Assembly: GCA_944376455.1 (NCBI GenBank)
Contig: CALWCO010000011.1
Coordinates: 1 to 40,134, forward strand
Source: an uncultured Clostridia bacterium
GTDB taxonomy: Bacteria > Bacillota > Clostridia > Christensenellales > Borkfalkiaceae
Reading direction: 5' to 3'
Length of the DNA: 40,134 nt
Below are positions 32,079-40,023 of this stretch, one piece after another. A program made the translations under genes and the position numbers. Below the pieces are notes generated by a model that was given only the letters and a program-made list of their open reading frames with translations, had not been told where the DNA came from and did no database searches. Within the stretch, counting starts at the first letter, position 1; every line of letters starts with the position of its first letter.

Positions 32079-32534
32079 ATGAAAAGAAAAATTCGGATTT
32101 TTACAATGATTCTGAGCCTGTGCCTGGCGGTATGTTCCCTTACCGCGCTGGCGGCGTGTACCAAGGAGGAAATGCCTTCCGAAAACATGACCGTCACGAT
32201 CAGCGACGAAACGATCGAGCTGGAAGTGGGCGGATCGCAGAAACTGACCGTCAAAATAGAGCCGGCAGACGCCGCCGACAAGACGGTGGAATGGAAGAGC
32301 TCGGACGAAAAGATCGCCACGGTCAAGGACGGCCTTGTGACCGCCGTGGCGGCGGGAGAAGCCATCGTCACCGTGACGAGCGGCGGAAAGAGCGATTCCT
32401 GTAAAGTCATCGTCAAATCGCAGGACTCCGCGGGCGATACGTCTTCCGACACGGGTTCGGGTTCCGCACCCGGCGGCTCGGACGCCACGGGCTCGGACGG
32501 CACAGGTTCGGACAGTGCGGGCGCAAATTCCTGA
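32079..32534 (+). CDS. Lipoprotein with one Big2 (bacterial Ig-like) domain
   Basis: Encodes 151 residues. A lipoprotein signal peptide ends in the lipobox LTALAAC. One Ig-like group 2 domain (about 38-113) shows VEWKSSDEKIATVKDGLVTAVAAGEAIVTVTS. A Ser/Gly/Asp-rich tail with repeated GSD(A/G)TGSD units (about 115-151) follows. It should be anchored outside the cell by lipid. The flexible acidic tail at the C-terminus is unusual and lacks a sorting signal. AAGGAG precedes the start. It is a single gene with its own terminator. The binding partner is unknown. Confidence 0.85.
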   Translation: MKRKIRIFTMILSLCLAVCSLTALAACTKEEMPSENMTVTISDETIELEVGGSQKLTVKIEPADAADKTVEWKSSDEKIATVKDGLVTAVAAGEAIVTVTSGGKSDSCKVIVKSQDSAGDTSSDTGSGSAPGGSDATGSDGTGSDSAGANS

Positions 32535-32633
32535 ACGGGTAAAATTATTTTTTCAAAGCCGTTTTCTTCCGTTGATCCGATCGTAAAAAATTTTTATTCG
32601 GACGTGAAGGCCGAGGAAAACAAAAATTTCAGC

Positions 32634-32670
32634 AAAAAGGGATAAATATTTTGGTTTTATCCCTTTTTTT
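32634..32670 (+). terminator. Terminator of the lipoprotein gene
   Basis: AAAGGGATAAA pairs with TTTATCCCTTT, followed by a T-run. Confidence 0.9.
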
Positions 32671-32684
32671 GTGCGCTTTGAACG

Positions 32685-32713
32685 TTGCGAAAAAAGTGTA
32701 AATGTGTTATAAT
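32685..32713 (+). promoter_or_regulatory. Promoter of the ABC ATPase-permease operon
   Basis: TTGCGA (32685-32690), 17-nt spacer, TATAAT (32708-32713). Confidence 0.7.
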
Positions 32714-32760
32714 GATAAAAATACTCAGGAAAATATTTATATACGGAGGAAATCAGCGGA

Positions 32761-33549
32761 ATGTCTGTATTGAAAATTCACGCTCTGACAAAAAAATACC
32801 CCAGCGGCGTTGCCGCTCTGCAGGGGATCGATCTCACCGTCGAAAAGGGCGAAAGTCTTGCCGTGTTCGGATTGGAACGCAGCGGAAAAAGCACCTTTTT
32901 GCGCGTCCTGGCGGGACTGGAGCCTGCCACGTCCGGGCGGATCGTCCTCGACGGCAAGGATATCACCGATCTGCCGTCCAAAGAGCGGGACATGGCGTTC
33001 GTCTATCAGAGCAGTGCGCTCGACATGGGAAAGAGCGTATATGACAATTTGGCGTACGGGTTAAAAATGCGCAAGGCGCCGGCGGCGGTCATCGATGTAA
33101 AGGTGCGTACCGTTGCTGCTATGCTCGGGTTGACGGATGTCCTGCAGCGCAAGCCCAAGACCGTTTCCGCATTGGTTCGTCGCCGCGTGGTGCTGGGCAG
33201 GATCATTGCGCGCGATCCCAAGGTCTATCTCTTTGACGAGGCTTTGTCGGGCCTGAATCCCGAACTGTATGAGCAGAGCGTGAAGGATCTCGTCGCGTTG
33301 CAGATCCGTCTGGGCGCAACGTTTGTCTATGCGACGGAGAATTTGCGCGAAGCGTTGACGGTCGGCACGAAAGTGGCGATTTTGCGGGAGGGGAAACTTC
33401 TGCAGTGCGATACGCCCGTCAATCTTTTTGCCCATCCCGCCGATGAATATGTCGCGGAACTCATGGGCAGCGTATGTCAACAAACGGGGGCGGCGGAAAC
33501 AGAAGAATCGCAGACGGCGGAAGAGCCTTCCGCCGAAGCAGAGGTATAA
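32761..33549 (+). CDS. ABC-transporter ATPase-like protein with degenerate signature and switch motifs
   Basis: A 262-residue protein of the MalK/UgpC type. Walker A GLERSGKST (37-45), Q-loop Gln83, Walker B VYLFDE (155-160) and the D-loop are present. The LSGGQ signature is replaced by VSALV (135-139), and the switch histidine by Glu193 (ATEN instead of VTHD). Nucleotide binding is likely kept, but normal hydrolysis is doubtful. The C-terminal OB domain of MalK is missing and an acidic tail follows. No ABC permease is near. The next gene starts 6 nt on and encodes an unrelated 10-TM protein, so a regulatory role toward it is conceivable. Confidence 0.85.
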   Translation: MSVLKIHALTKKYPSGVAALQGIDLTVEKGESLAVFGLERSGKSTFLRVLAGLEPATSGRIVLDGKDITDLPSKERDMAFVYQSSALDMGKSVYDNLAYGLKMRKAPAAVIDVKVRTVAAMLGLTDVLQRKPKTVSALVRRRVVLGRIIARDPKVYLFDEALSGLNPELYEQSVKDLVALQIRLGATFVYATENLREALTVGTKVAILREGKLLQCDTPVNLFAHPADEYVAELMGSVCQQTGAAETEESQTAEEPSAEAEV

Positions 33550-33555
33550 CACCGT

Positions 33556-34518
33556 ATGGAAATTTTTCTGGACACGGCACTGGATGCCTTGCTGGACACG
33601 CTGAAACTGTTGCCGTTCCTGATTATTATTTATATCCTGATCGAGCTTTTGGAGCATAAGACCACACTCGCCAAGGAGAACAGCCGACTGAGCGGCCGTC
33701 TGGGCGTACTCATCGGCGCGGCGACGGGATTGGTGCCGCAATGCGGCTTTTCCGTCATGGCGGCCAAGCTCTATGACCGCGGTTTCATTGCCGTGGGAAC
33801 GCTCATCGCCGTGTTTATCTCGACCAGCGACGAGGCCTTTGTCATTTTGCTTTCCAGCGGCGAAGGCGCGCTTTTTCTCCTGCCTCTCATCATCATCAAA
33901 ATCCTTGTGGGCGTCATCGTCGGTTATGCCGTCAACGCGGCGGCGGAGCTCTGGCGCAAACGCCGTCCCGCCGAGGTTTTTGCGGGCGTATCGCTCGACG
34001 GGGAAGAGGGGAAAGCCGATTACCATGCCCGTATTTTCGCGGTGAAAACCGAAGAGGAATGCACGTCTTGCGGCAGGAGTCACGACGAGAAACATCCCGC
34101 AATCACCTACTTTGTCAATCCGTTGTTGCACAGCCTGAAAATTGCACTGTATGTTTATATCGTTACGTTTGCGTTCGGCCTGCTCATCGGATATGTCGGG
34201 GAAGATGCGGTCATGGATTTCCTCAATCAGAACGTCTATCTGCAACCGCTCATTACGGCGCTCATCGGTCTGATTCCCAATTGCGCCAGCAGTGTGGTCA
34301 TCACGCAGAGCTTTCTGGTCGGCGGCATTTCCTTCGGCAGTCTGACGGCGGGGCTTTGCGCCAATGCGGGATTGGGCTTTGTCGTACTCTTGAAAGACAC
34401 AAAGAAATGGAAGCGCAATCTTGTGCTCCTTGTGGGATTGTACGTTCTGTCCGTGCTCGTTGGACTGGGGCTCAACGGCATAGAAGCCGCCGTGCGTGCG
34501 GCGGGCCTGATCGCCTGA
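33556..34518 (+). CDS. Putative 10-TM metal exporter (ArsP_2/DUF2899-like)
   Basis: A 320-residue integral membrane protein. Two related halves each carry a Pro-Cys motif, GLVPQCGFS (58-66) and GLIPNCASS (238-246), as in the heavy-metal exporter-like family annotated as putative manganese or arsenic transporters. Between the halves is a soluble loop with CTSCGRSHDEKH (169-180), a plausible Cys/His metal site. The start follows AGAGGT, 6 nt after the ABC-like gene, so the two are one operon. The transported ion is not known. Confidence 0.75.
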   Translation: MEIFLDTALDALLDTLKLLPFLIIIYILIELLEHKTTLAKENSRLSGRLGVLIGAATGLVPQCGFSVMAAKLYDRGFIAVGTLIAVFISTSDEAFVILLSSGEGALFLLPLIIIKILVGVIVGYAVNAAAELWRKRRPAEVFAGVSLDGEEGKADYHARIFAVKTEEECTSCGRSHDEKHPAITYFVNPLLHSLKIALYVYIVTFAFGLLIGYVGEDAVMDFLNQNVYLQPLITALIGLIPNCASSVVITQSFLVGGISFGSLTAGLCANAGLGFVVLLKDTKKWKRNLVLLVGLYVLSVLVGLGLNGIEAAVRAAGLIA

Positions 34519-34583
34519 CGACAGTTCCGAATGCCTGACGGGCGTCCGTGCGCACGGAGCGCATCGGGCGGCGGACGGTTCCA

Positions 34584-34628
34584 TCGGAATATTGTCGGAA
34601 TACTGTCGGAATCCTTGCGGAAATCTTG
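34584..34628. repeat. Four degenerate 11-12-nt tandem repeats upstream of hisC
   Basis: TCGGAATATTG, TCGGAATACTG, TCGGAATCCTTG and CGGAAATCTTG run head to tail, spaced about one helical turn. A 14-bp perfect palindrome TCCGTGCGCACGGA (34545-34558) lies just before. Confidence 0.65.
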
Positions 34629-34679
34629 AGAAAATATTGCGCCGCGCGAGCGGCCTGAGCGTTTTTTTATCGGAAGACG

Positions 34680-34698
34680 GCCCGCCGAAAGGGCGGGC
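34680..34698 (+). promoter_or_regulatory. GC-rich hairpin touching the hisC ribosome site
   Basis: GCCCGCC pairs with GGCGGGC around GAAAG. The GGGAGA ribosome site begins at its foot (34699). A T7 run lies upstream (34661-34668). It could modulate hisC translation. Confidence 0.5.
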
Positions 34699-34711
34699 GG
34701 GAGATGTGCAC

Positions 34712-35809
34712 ATGCAAACGAATGCAGACAAGCAAAGAGAATCGGGTTCTCCGTTCATCAGCCGCCTCGCGGCGGGCATTACGCCCTACACGGCCGGGGA
34801 ACAGCTGAACGATCGCAAATATGTCAAACTGAACACCAATGAAAATCCCTATCCGCCCGCGCCCGCCGTGTTCGAAGCGCTGAAAAATTTCGATGCGGCC
34901 GACTTACGGCTGTATCCGTCCCCGAATGCCGACGGATTGCGGGAAAAGATCGCCGCGGCGGAGAGTGTGGAGAAAGAGAACGTCTTTTGCGGCAACGGCA
35001 GCGACGAGGTTTTGGCGCTGTGCCTCCCCGCATTTTTCGATCCCGACGGCAAGGGCACCTGTTTTGCCGACATTACATATTCGTTCTATCCCGTGTTCTG
35101 CGCCTTTTATTCGGTGCCTTACACCGTCGTGCCTTTGCGGGCGGATTTCTCCCTCGATTTGCAGGCCTTTTCGACGACTGACTGTCAGGGGTATATCATC
35201 GCCAATCCCAACGCTCCCACAGGCATGGGTATTCCCAAAGAGGACATTTTTTCCTTTGTCGCCGCGCAGAAGGACAGGCTGGTCATCGTCGATGAGGCCT
35301 ATATGGATTTTTACGGTCAATCGGCGGCGGAAGGGGTCAAAAGATATAAAAACCTGTTGGTCGTCAAGACTTTTTCCAAGAGCTATTCGCTCGCAGGCAT
35401 ACGTTGCGGTTATGCGCTCGGCGACAAAAATCTGATCGATGCGCTCTTCCGCGTGAAGGACTGTTTCAATTCCTATCCGCTCGACCGCGTGTGTCAGGCC
35501 GTCTGTGTGGCGGCGATCTCTTCGCGGGGATATTATGCGGAGTGCACGCAAAAGGTAATCGCCGAACGCACCCGCCTTTGCGCGGCGTTGCGCGAGCGGG
35601 GGTTCACCGTTCCCGAAAGCTCTGCCAATTTCCTCTTTGCGGGCAAAGAGGGGACGGACGGCGCCGCCGTCTATCGCGCCTTGCGCGAACGGGGCGTGTT
35701 GGTGCGCCATTGGAACAAACCGAAGATTTCCGGTTATTGCCGCATCACCGTCGGCACGCCCGAACAGAACGACGCGCTTTTGCGCGCGATCGACGAGTTC
35801 CTGCGCTGA
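34712..35809 (+). CDS. hisC: Histidinol-phosphate aminotransferase
   Basis: A 365-residue PLP enzyme of fold type I. The N-terminal signature KLNTNENPYPP, NPNAPTG, and the PLP-binding Lys223 in KTFSKSYSLAGIRCGY are all present, as is the Arg-containing C-terminus YCRITVGTPEQN. It transfers an amino group from glutamate to imidazole-acetol phosphate in histidine synthesis. Some HisC-like enzymes also act on aryl pyruvates, which would fit the iorAB genes. The ATG at 34712 follows GGGAGA. It stands apart from any other his gene. Confidence 0.9.
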   Translation: MQTNADKQRESGSPFISRLAAGITPYTAGEQLNDRKYVKLNTNENPYPPAPAVFEALKNFDAADLRLYPSPNADGLREKIAAAESVEKENVFCGNGSDEVLALCLPAFFDPDGKGTCFADITYSFYPVFCAFYSVPYTVVPLRADFSLDLQAFSTTDCQGYIIANPNAPTGMGIPKEDIFSFVAAQKDRLVIVDEAYMDFYGQSAAEGVKRYKNLLVVKTFSKSYSLAGIRCGYALGDKNLIDALFRVKDCFNSYPLDRVCQAVCVAAISSRGYYAECTQKVIAERTRLCAALRERGFTVPESSANFLFAGKEGTDGAAVYRALRERGVLVRHWNKPKISGYCRITVGTPEQNDALLRAIDEFLR

Positions 35810-35939
35810 CTGGGTCGGGGCGCCTCTCCGCGCGTTTTTTCGCCGCGGCACATTGTTCTTTGTGCTCCGTTTACCTGCTTTTACAGACAACTTAAAATCT
35901 CGAAATCAATTAAAAATATCGATATAAGGTAACATCATC

Positions 35940-37100
35940 ATGCGGCTGACCGATCTTTCCCTACAAAAGCTGGCGCAGTCGAAATACCAAGGAGAGCTTT
36001 TTTTCGGAAACGCCGAAGAGGCGGGGGACGTGCTTTGCAAGCGGCATCCGTTTGCGGGGATATTGCTCCTGTTGAGCCTGAAAACGGCCGATAAATTTTC
36101 CTTTTTCCGTAAGATTTTCCCTTCGGCGAGTGTGATGGTGCTCTTGCCGCAGGACGGAACGGAGAATTTGTTTGCGCTGTCCGACGATATATCCCTCATC
36201 ATCGTTTACGGAGAGGCATACGCGGAAAGCGCGGCGCGGTATTTTGCGACGGTGCGGGATCTGCCGTGCGCCGTGTTTGCCTTTTCGCTTTCGCGCGACG
36301 GTCTGTCGGCGGTGACGGAGGGGCGGGTGCAGGTGCGCATCGGCGGGGAGCCGACGGAATATCCCGTGCGCCCCGCGAACTATTTCTTTGCGGACGAAAC
36401 GCTGTTCGATAAATCTTCTCTGCCGGATGCCTATGCCGACGCCGCGATGCGTCGGGCGGTACTGTTTGAGTTGCGGTTTGACGCCGTGCTCTTGCAGACG
36501 GCTTACAGCAAAGAACTGTACGACGCGGTATCGGATGCGGTCAGCGCCTGCAGCGAAACGCCCTATGCCGCCGTCGGGCGGCGGAACATATTCTGTGCGG
36601 CACTGGTGCTCTCCCTCTGCCGCGCACAGGGCTTTCCCTGCGGGGAGGCGGAGACGCTTGCCGAGAGCTATCGCCGTCTCGGCGCAGGCCCCATGTCCGC
36701 GTTTTACGCCTTGGACAAACTGTCCAAGGTTTACAATGTCTTTTTCACTTGCGGCAAGTACCGCCGATACTATACACCGCCCTACCATGCCCGCATCCGA
36801 CAGGCGGCGGGGCTCTATCACAAGAGCGAAGAGGAGATCAGCGCGGCGCAAGTCTTGCCGCCCGTGGAAAAGCTGGCGCTCTATGCGCAGGTATTCGAGA
36901 GCGTGCGGGCACAGTTTCTCGGCGAATCGCAGGAACTCTTGCGCCGTGCGGCGCAGGCAGAGGACGATCTGCGGGAATACAAAGAACGGTACCCCGTGGA
37001 AAACCGTCTTTTGAACGTCGCCCTCAAATATCTGCCCGAAGGGCACCCGCATTACGGCATCACGTCGCTCATGCGCGATTTCGGGCTGCTGGATTTTTAA
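35940..37100 (+). CDS. Divergent glycerol-1-phosphate-dehydrogenase-like (AraM/EgsA) protein
   Basis: A 386-residue protein, not clearly recognised. Residues ~83-125 (SLIIVYGEAYAESAARYFATVRD, then LPCAVFAFSLSRDGLSAV) line up with the AraM pattern of a glycine-rich NAD loop, xAKYxA, then PTAxSxDGxxS. FADETLF at 150-156 matches the IADTxxL strand, and the C-terminus HYGITSLMRDFGLLD matches RYTxLxLxxDLGLLD. The GGG nucleotide motif and the Asp/His metal ligands are not preserved, so it may be inactive or altered. The next gene is a HAD-IIA phosphatase, as araL neighbours araM in Bacillus. AAGGTAA precedes the start. Confidence 0.5.
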   Translation: MRLTDLSLQKLAQSKYQGELFFGNAEEAGDVLCKRHPFAGILLLLSLKTADKFSFFRKIFPSASVMVLLPQDGTENLFALSDDISLIIVYGEAYAESAARYFATVRDLPCAVFAFSLSRDGLSAVTEGRVQVRIGGEPTEYPVRPANYFFADETLFDKSSLPDAYADAAMRRAVLFELRFDAVLLQTAYSKELYDAVSDAVSACSETPYAAVGRRNIFCAALVLSLCRAQGFPCGEAETLAESYRRLGAGPMSAFYALDKLSKVYNVFFTCGKYRRYYTPPYHARIRQAAGLYHKSEEEISAAQVLPPVEKLALYAQVFESVRAQFLGESQELLRRAAQAEDDLREYKERYPVENRLLNVALKYLPEGHPHYGITSLMRDFGLLDF

Positions 37101-37250
37101 TTGCGCCGCCCCTGATTGCGTCGCCCGACGGCGTCGGTCTTTTGAGCGCGGCGGGGACGGAACGGGAGAGGAAAATATTCGGCGGAACGGGCGGAGCCCG
37201 CACAAAAAAGCCGTCCGCGCCGATCGCAAAACTTACGGAGAAAGATACAG

Positions 37251-38042
37251 ATGACTACCGAAGAGATCGTAAAGCAGGCAGAGGTGTTCCTCCTGGACAT
37301 GGACGGCACCATTTATTTTGACGAAACGCCCATCGGCGATATGTCCTCCACGCTCGCCGCGCTCCGCGTCGCGGGGAAAAGATTGGTGTATTTCACCAAC
37401 AATTCTTCCAAAACGCCCGACGAATATGAGAAGAAACTCAAGCGGATCGGGCTGTGGGGGGAGGGGGACCTTGTCTATACGTCCGCCATGGCGACCATCG
37501 AATATTTGCAGACCTTTCATGGCGGGAAGTCCGTCTATCTCGTGGCGACCGACGCGGTCAAAGCGGAATTTTCCGCGGCGGGAATCGCGCTCACGGAGGA
37601 AAAACCGGACGTCTGCGTGCTCGCCTATGACACCTCTCTGACCTTTGAAAAATTGAAAAAAATCAACAAATACATCGTGGAGGGGGCATTGTACATTGCC
37701 ACCCATCCCGACGACGTCTGCCCCTCCAAGGACGTATTCCCGCCCGACGTGGGGTCTTTTATTGCCCTTTTGAAGGTGTCTTCGGGCAAGACGCCCGACG
37801 TGATCTGCGGTAAGCCGTACACGGTCATGGGCGACTGCATCAAGCGCCGCATGCGCGTGGCGGGGGATAAAGTGGTCATGGTCGGAGACCGTCTCCATAC
37901 GGACATCCGTTTCGGCGTGAACAACGGTTTTCACACGCTTCTAGTATTGAGCGGCGAAACCAAGGCGGAGGCTCTTGCCGCCTCGCCCGACCGTCCCGAG
38001 GGCGTTCTGCCCTCCCTCAACGACGCCGCGCGTTTTTTATAA
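37251..38042 (+). CDS. HAD-superfamily IIA phosphatase (NagD/AraL-like)
   Basis: Encodes 263 residues. HAD motif I is DMDGT (16-20), motif II is YFTNNSSKTP, the cap is of the C2 type, the Lys is in CGKPYTVM, and motif IV is VMVGDRLHTDIRFG. All catalytic residues are present. Members dephosphorylate sugar phosphates, glycerol phosphate or PLP. GGAGAAAG lies before the ATG. The neighbour resembles AraM, which makes an AraL-like role on a phosphorylated polyol plausible. Confidence 0.88.
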   Translation: MTTEEIVKQAEVFLLDMDGTIYFDETPIGDMSSTLAALRVAGKRLVYFTNNSSKTPDEYEKKLKRIGLWGEGDLVYTSAMATIEYLQTFHGGKSVYLVATDAVKAEFSAAGIALTEEKPDVCVLAYDTSLTFEKLKKINKYIVEGALYIATHPDDVCPSKDVFPPDVGSFIALLKVSSGKTPDVICGKPYTVMGDCIKRRMRVAGDKVVMVGDRLHTDIRFGVNNGFHTLLVLSGETKAEALAASPDRPEGVLPSLNDAARFL

Positions 38043-38073
38043 AACGTTGCCGTCAAAGAAAATATAAGCTCTC

Positions 38074-38100
38074 CCGCCCGCCGCTCGCTGCGGCGGGCGG
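38074..38100. other. GC-rich hairpin without U-tract
   Basis: CCGCCCGCCGC pairs with GCGGCGGGCGG around TCGCT after the phosphatase gene. An A-run, not a T-run, follows on the plus strand. On the minus strand the T-run lies upstream of the stem. Confidence 0.55.
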
Positions 38101-38148
38101 AGGAAGAAAAAAATATTGAATTTTTTGCGGACAAGCGGGCAAATAAAT

Positions 38149-38177
38149 TTGAAAAATTTTTTTGCTTATGCTATACT
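38149..38177 (+). promoter_or_regulatory. Promoter of the NifU-like/GGGtGRT operon
   Basis: TTGAAA (38149-38154), 17-nt spacer, extended -10 TGCTATACT with TATACT at 38172-38177. Confidence 0.8.
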
Positions 38178-38227
38178 GAAAGAAAGTAACAATGCAGTGT
38201 CTAAAAATTTTATTGGAGGAATCAGCA

Positions 38228-38938
38228 ATGATTATATCGAAAGAGGTAGAAGAAATGTTCTGCGTTGCCAAAGGCGCCGGCGTCGCCAAGCATGAAAATG
38301 CGGCGATTCCCGAAGAGGGCCTTTGGGTCCACGCCAAGGAGATCAAGGACATCAGCGGCCTGACGCACGGCGTGGGTTGGTGTGCTCCCCAGCAGGGCGC
38401 CTGCAAACTGACGCTGAACATTAAGAAGGGCATCATTCAGGAAGCCTTGGTGGAGACCATCGGTTGCTCCGGCATGACGCATTCCGCGGCCATGGCGGCG
38501 GAAATCCTGCCCGGCAAGACGCCGTTGGAAGCGCTCAACACCGACCTCGTGTGCGACGCCATCAACACCGCCATGCGCGAACTGTTCCTGCAGATCGTGT
38601 ACGGTCGTTCGCAGTCTGCCTTCTCCGAAGACGGTCTGCCCGTCGGCGCGGGACTTGAGGACCTCGGCAAGGGCCACCGTTCACAGGTCGGCACCATGTA
38701 TTCCACCTTGCAGAAGGGCGTGAGATACCTCGAAATGGCGGAAGGGTACGTTACCCGTCTGGCGCTCGATAAGGACAACGAAGTCATCGGCTATGAATTT
38801 GTATCGCTCGGCAAGATGACCGATTTCATCAAGAAAGGTATGGAGCCCAACGAGGCATACAAGAAGGCGCAGGGACACTATGGCAGATTCACTGCCGAAC
38901 AGGGTGCGGTCAAATTCATCGACCCGCGCAAGGAATAA
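38228..38938 (+). CDS. NifU-like iron-sulfur scaffold-family protein
   Basis: A 236-residue protein. The core GVGWCAPQQGACKLTLNIKKG, then VETIGCSGMTHSAAMAAEIL, then GKTPLEALNTDLVCDAI resembles the IscU/NifU fold, with conserved Cys at GWC, GAC, IGC and VC. It is longer than IscU, with an added C-terminal part. The ATG at 38228 follows GGAGGA; a longer frame upstream lacks a ribosome site. It is 18 nt from the GGGtGRT gene and always seems to accompany that family in anaerobes I know of. The client protein is unknown. Confidence 0.8.
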   Translation: MIISKEVEEMFCVAKGAGVAKHENAAIPEEGLWVHAKEIKDISGLTHGVGWCAPQQGACKLTLNIKKGIIQEALVETIGCSGMTHSAAMAAEILPGKTPLEALNTDLVCDAINTAMRELFLQIVYGRSQSAFSEDGLPVGAGLEDLGKGHRSQVGTMYSTLQKGVRYLEMAEGYVTRLALDKDNEVIGYEFVSLGKMTDFIKKGMEPNEAYKKAQGHYGRFTAEQGAVKFIDPRKE

Positions 38939-38956
38939 TGGTGGAGGTACCGAAAA

Positions 38957-39958
38957 ATGTCTTTATTTGAAGGTTATGAGAGAAGAATCGATAAAATCAA
39001 CGGCGTGCTGAAAGAATACGGCATTTCTTCCGTGGAAGAATGCAAGGACATCTGCCTTTCCAAGGGCGTGGATTGCGATAAGATCGTCAGAGGCACCCAG
39101 CCCATCTGTTTTGAAAATGCGGTATGGGCCTACACCGTCGGTGCGGCGATCGCCATTAAAAAAGGCTGCAAGAAGGCCGCCGACGCGGCTTCTGCCATCG
39201 GCATCGGTCTGCAGGCTTTCTGTGTTCCCGGATCGGTCGCGCAGAATCGTCAGGTCGGTCTCGGCCATGGCAACCTCGCTTCCATGCTCCTTTCCGAAGA
39301 CACGGAGTGCTTCTGCTTCCTCGCCGGACACGAATCCTTTGCCGCGGCAGAAGGCGCAATCTCCATCGCGCAGAATGCCAATAAAGTCAGAGTCAAGCCT
39401 CTCCGCGTTATTCTCAACGGTCTGGGCAAGGACGCCGCTTACATCATCTCCCGTATCAACGGGTTCACGTATGTCGAAACGGAATTCGATCACTACACCG
39501 AAACCATCAAGATCGTATACGAGAAGGCGTTCTCCGAAGGCGACCGCGCGAAAGTGCGTTGCTATGGCGTGGACGATGTAACCGAAGGCGTTGCGGTCAT
39601 GAAGCTCGAGAAAGTCGGCGTATCCATCACGGGCAACTCGACCAACCCCACCCGTTTCCAGCACCCCGTTGCGGGCACCTACAAAAAATGGTGCAACGAG
39701 AACGGCGTGAAATATTTCTCCGTCGCTTCGGGCGGCGGTACGGGCAGAACGCTGCATCCCGACAACATGGCGGCGGGCCCTTCCTCTTACGGCATGACCG
39801 ATACGATGGGCCGTATGCATTCCGACGCGCAGTTTGCGGGTTCCTCTTCCGTTCCCGCGCACGTTGAAATGATGGGCCTCATCGGCATGGGTAACAACCC
39901 GATGGTCGGTGCGACCGTTGCGGTTGCCGTTGCCGTCGAAGAGGGCATGAAGAAGTAA
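38957..39958 (+). CDS. GGGtGRT family protein (function unknown)
   Basis: A 333-residue protein carrying the namesake motif GGGTGRT at 259-265 within FSVASGGGTGRTLHPDN. It has many conserved glycines and Cys residues (CFENAVWAYT, ECFCFLAGHESFAAAEGA), no signal peptide, and a few moderately hydrophobic stretches, probably soluble. The strong ribosome site GGTGGAGG and biased codons suggest high expression. It forms an operon with the NifU-like gene, which suggests it carries or receives an iron-sulfur cluster. That is inference; no activity has been assigned to the family to my knowledge. Confidence 0.88.
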   Translation: MSLFEGYERRIDKINGVLKEYGISSVEECKDICLSKGVDCDKIVRGTQPICFENAVWAYTVGAAIAIKKGCKKAADAASAIGIGLQAFCVPGSVAQNRQVGLGHGNLASMLLSEDTECFCFLAGHESFAAAEGAISIAQNANKVRVKPLRVILNGLGKDAAYIISRINGFTYVETEFDHYTETIKIVYEKAFSEGDRAKVRCYGVDDVTEGVAVMKLEKVGVSITGNSTNPTRFQHPVAGTYKKWCNENGVKYFSVASGGGTGRTLHPDNMAAGPSSYGMTDTMGRMHSDAQFAGSSSVPAHVEMMGLIGMGNNPMVGATVAVAVAVEEGMKK

Positions 39959-39982
39959 TTTTAAAAATCATTGTATTATGGA

Positions 39983-40022
39983 GAGCGGCCGTGCGTTACA
40001 GCACGGCCGCTCTTACTTTTTT
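39983..40022 (+). terminator. Terminator of the GGGtGRT operon
   Basis: GAGCGGCCGTGC pairs with GCACGGCCGCTC around GTTACA, followed by TTACTTTTTT. The element end begins immediately after. Confidence 0.9.
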
Positions 40023-40023
40023 G

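Noticed and set aside
38074-38100. Intrinsic terminator after the HAD phosphatase
   Set aside because: The stem is strong but no U-tract follows on either strand, so it is reported only as a hairpin.
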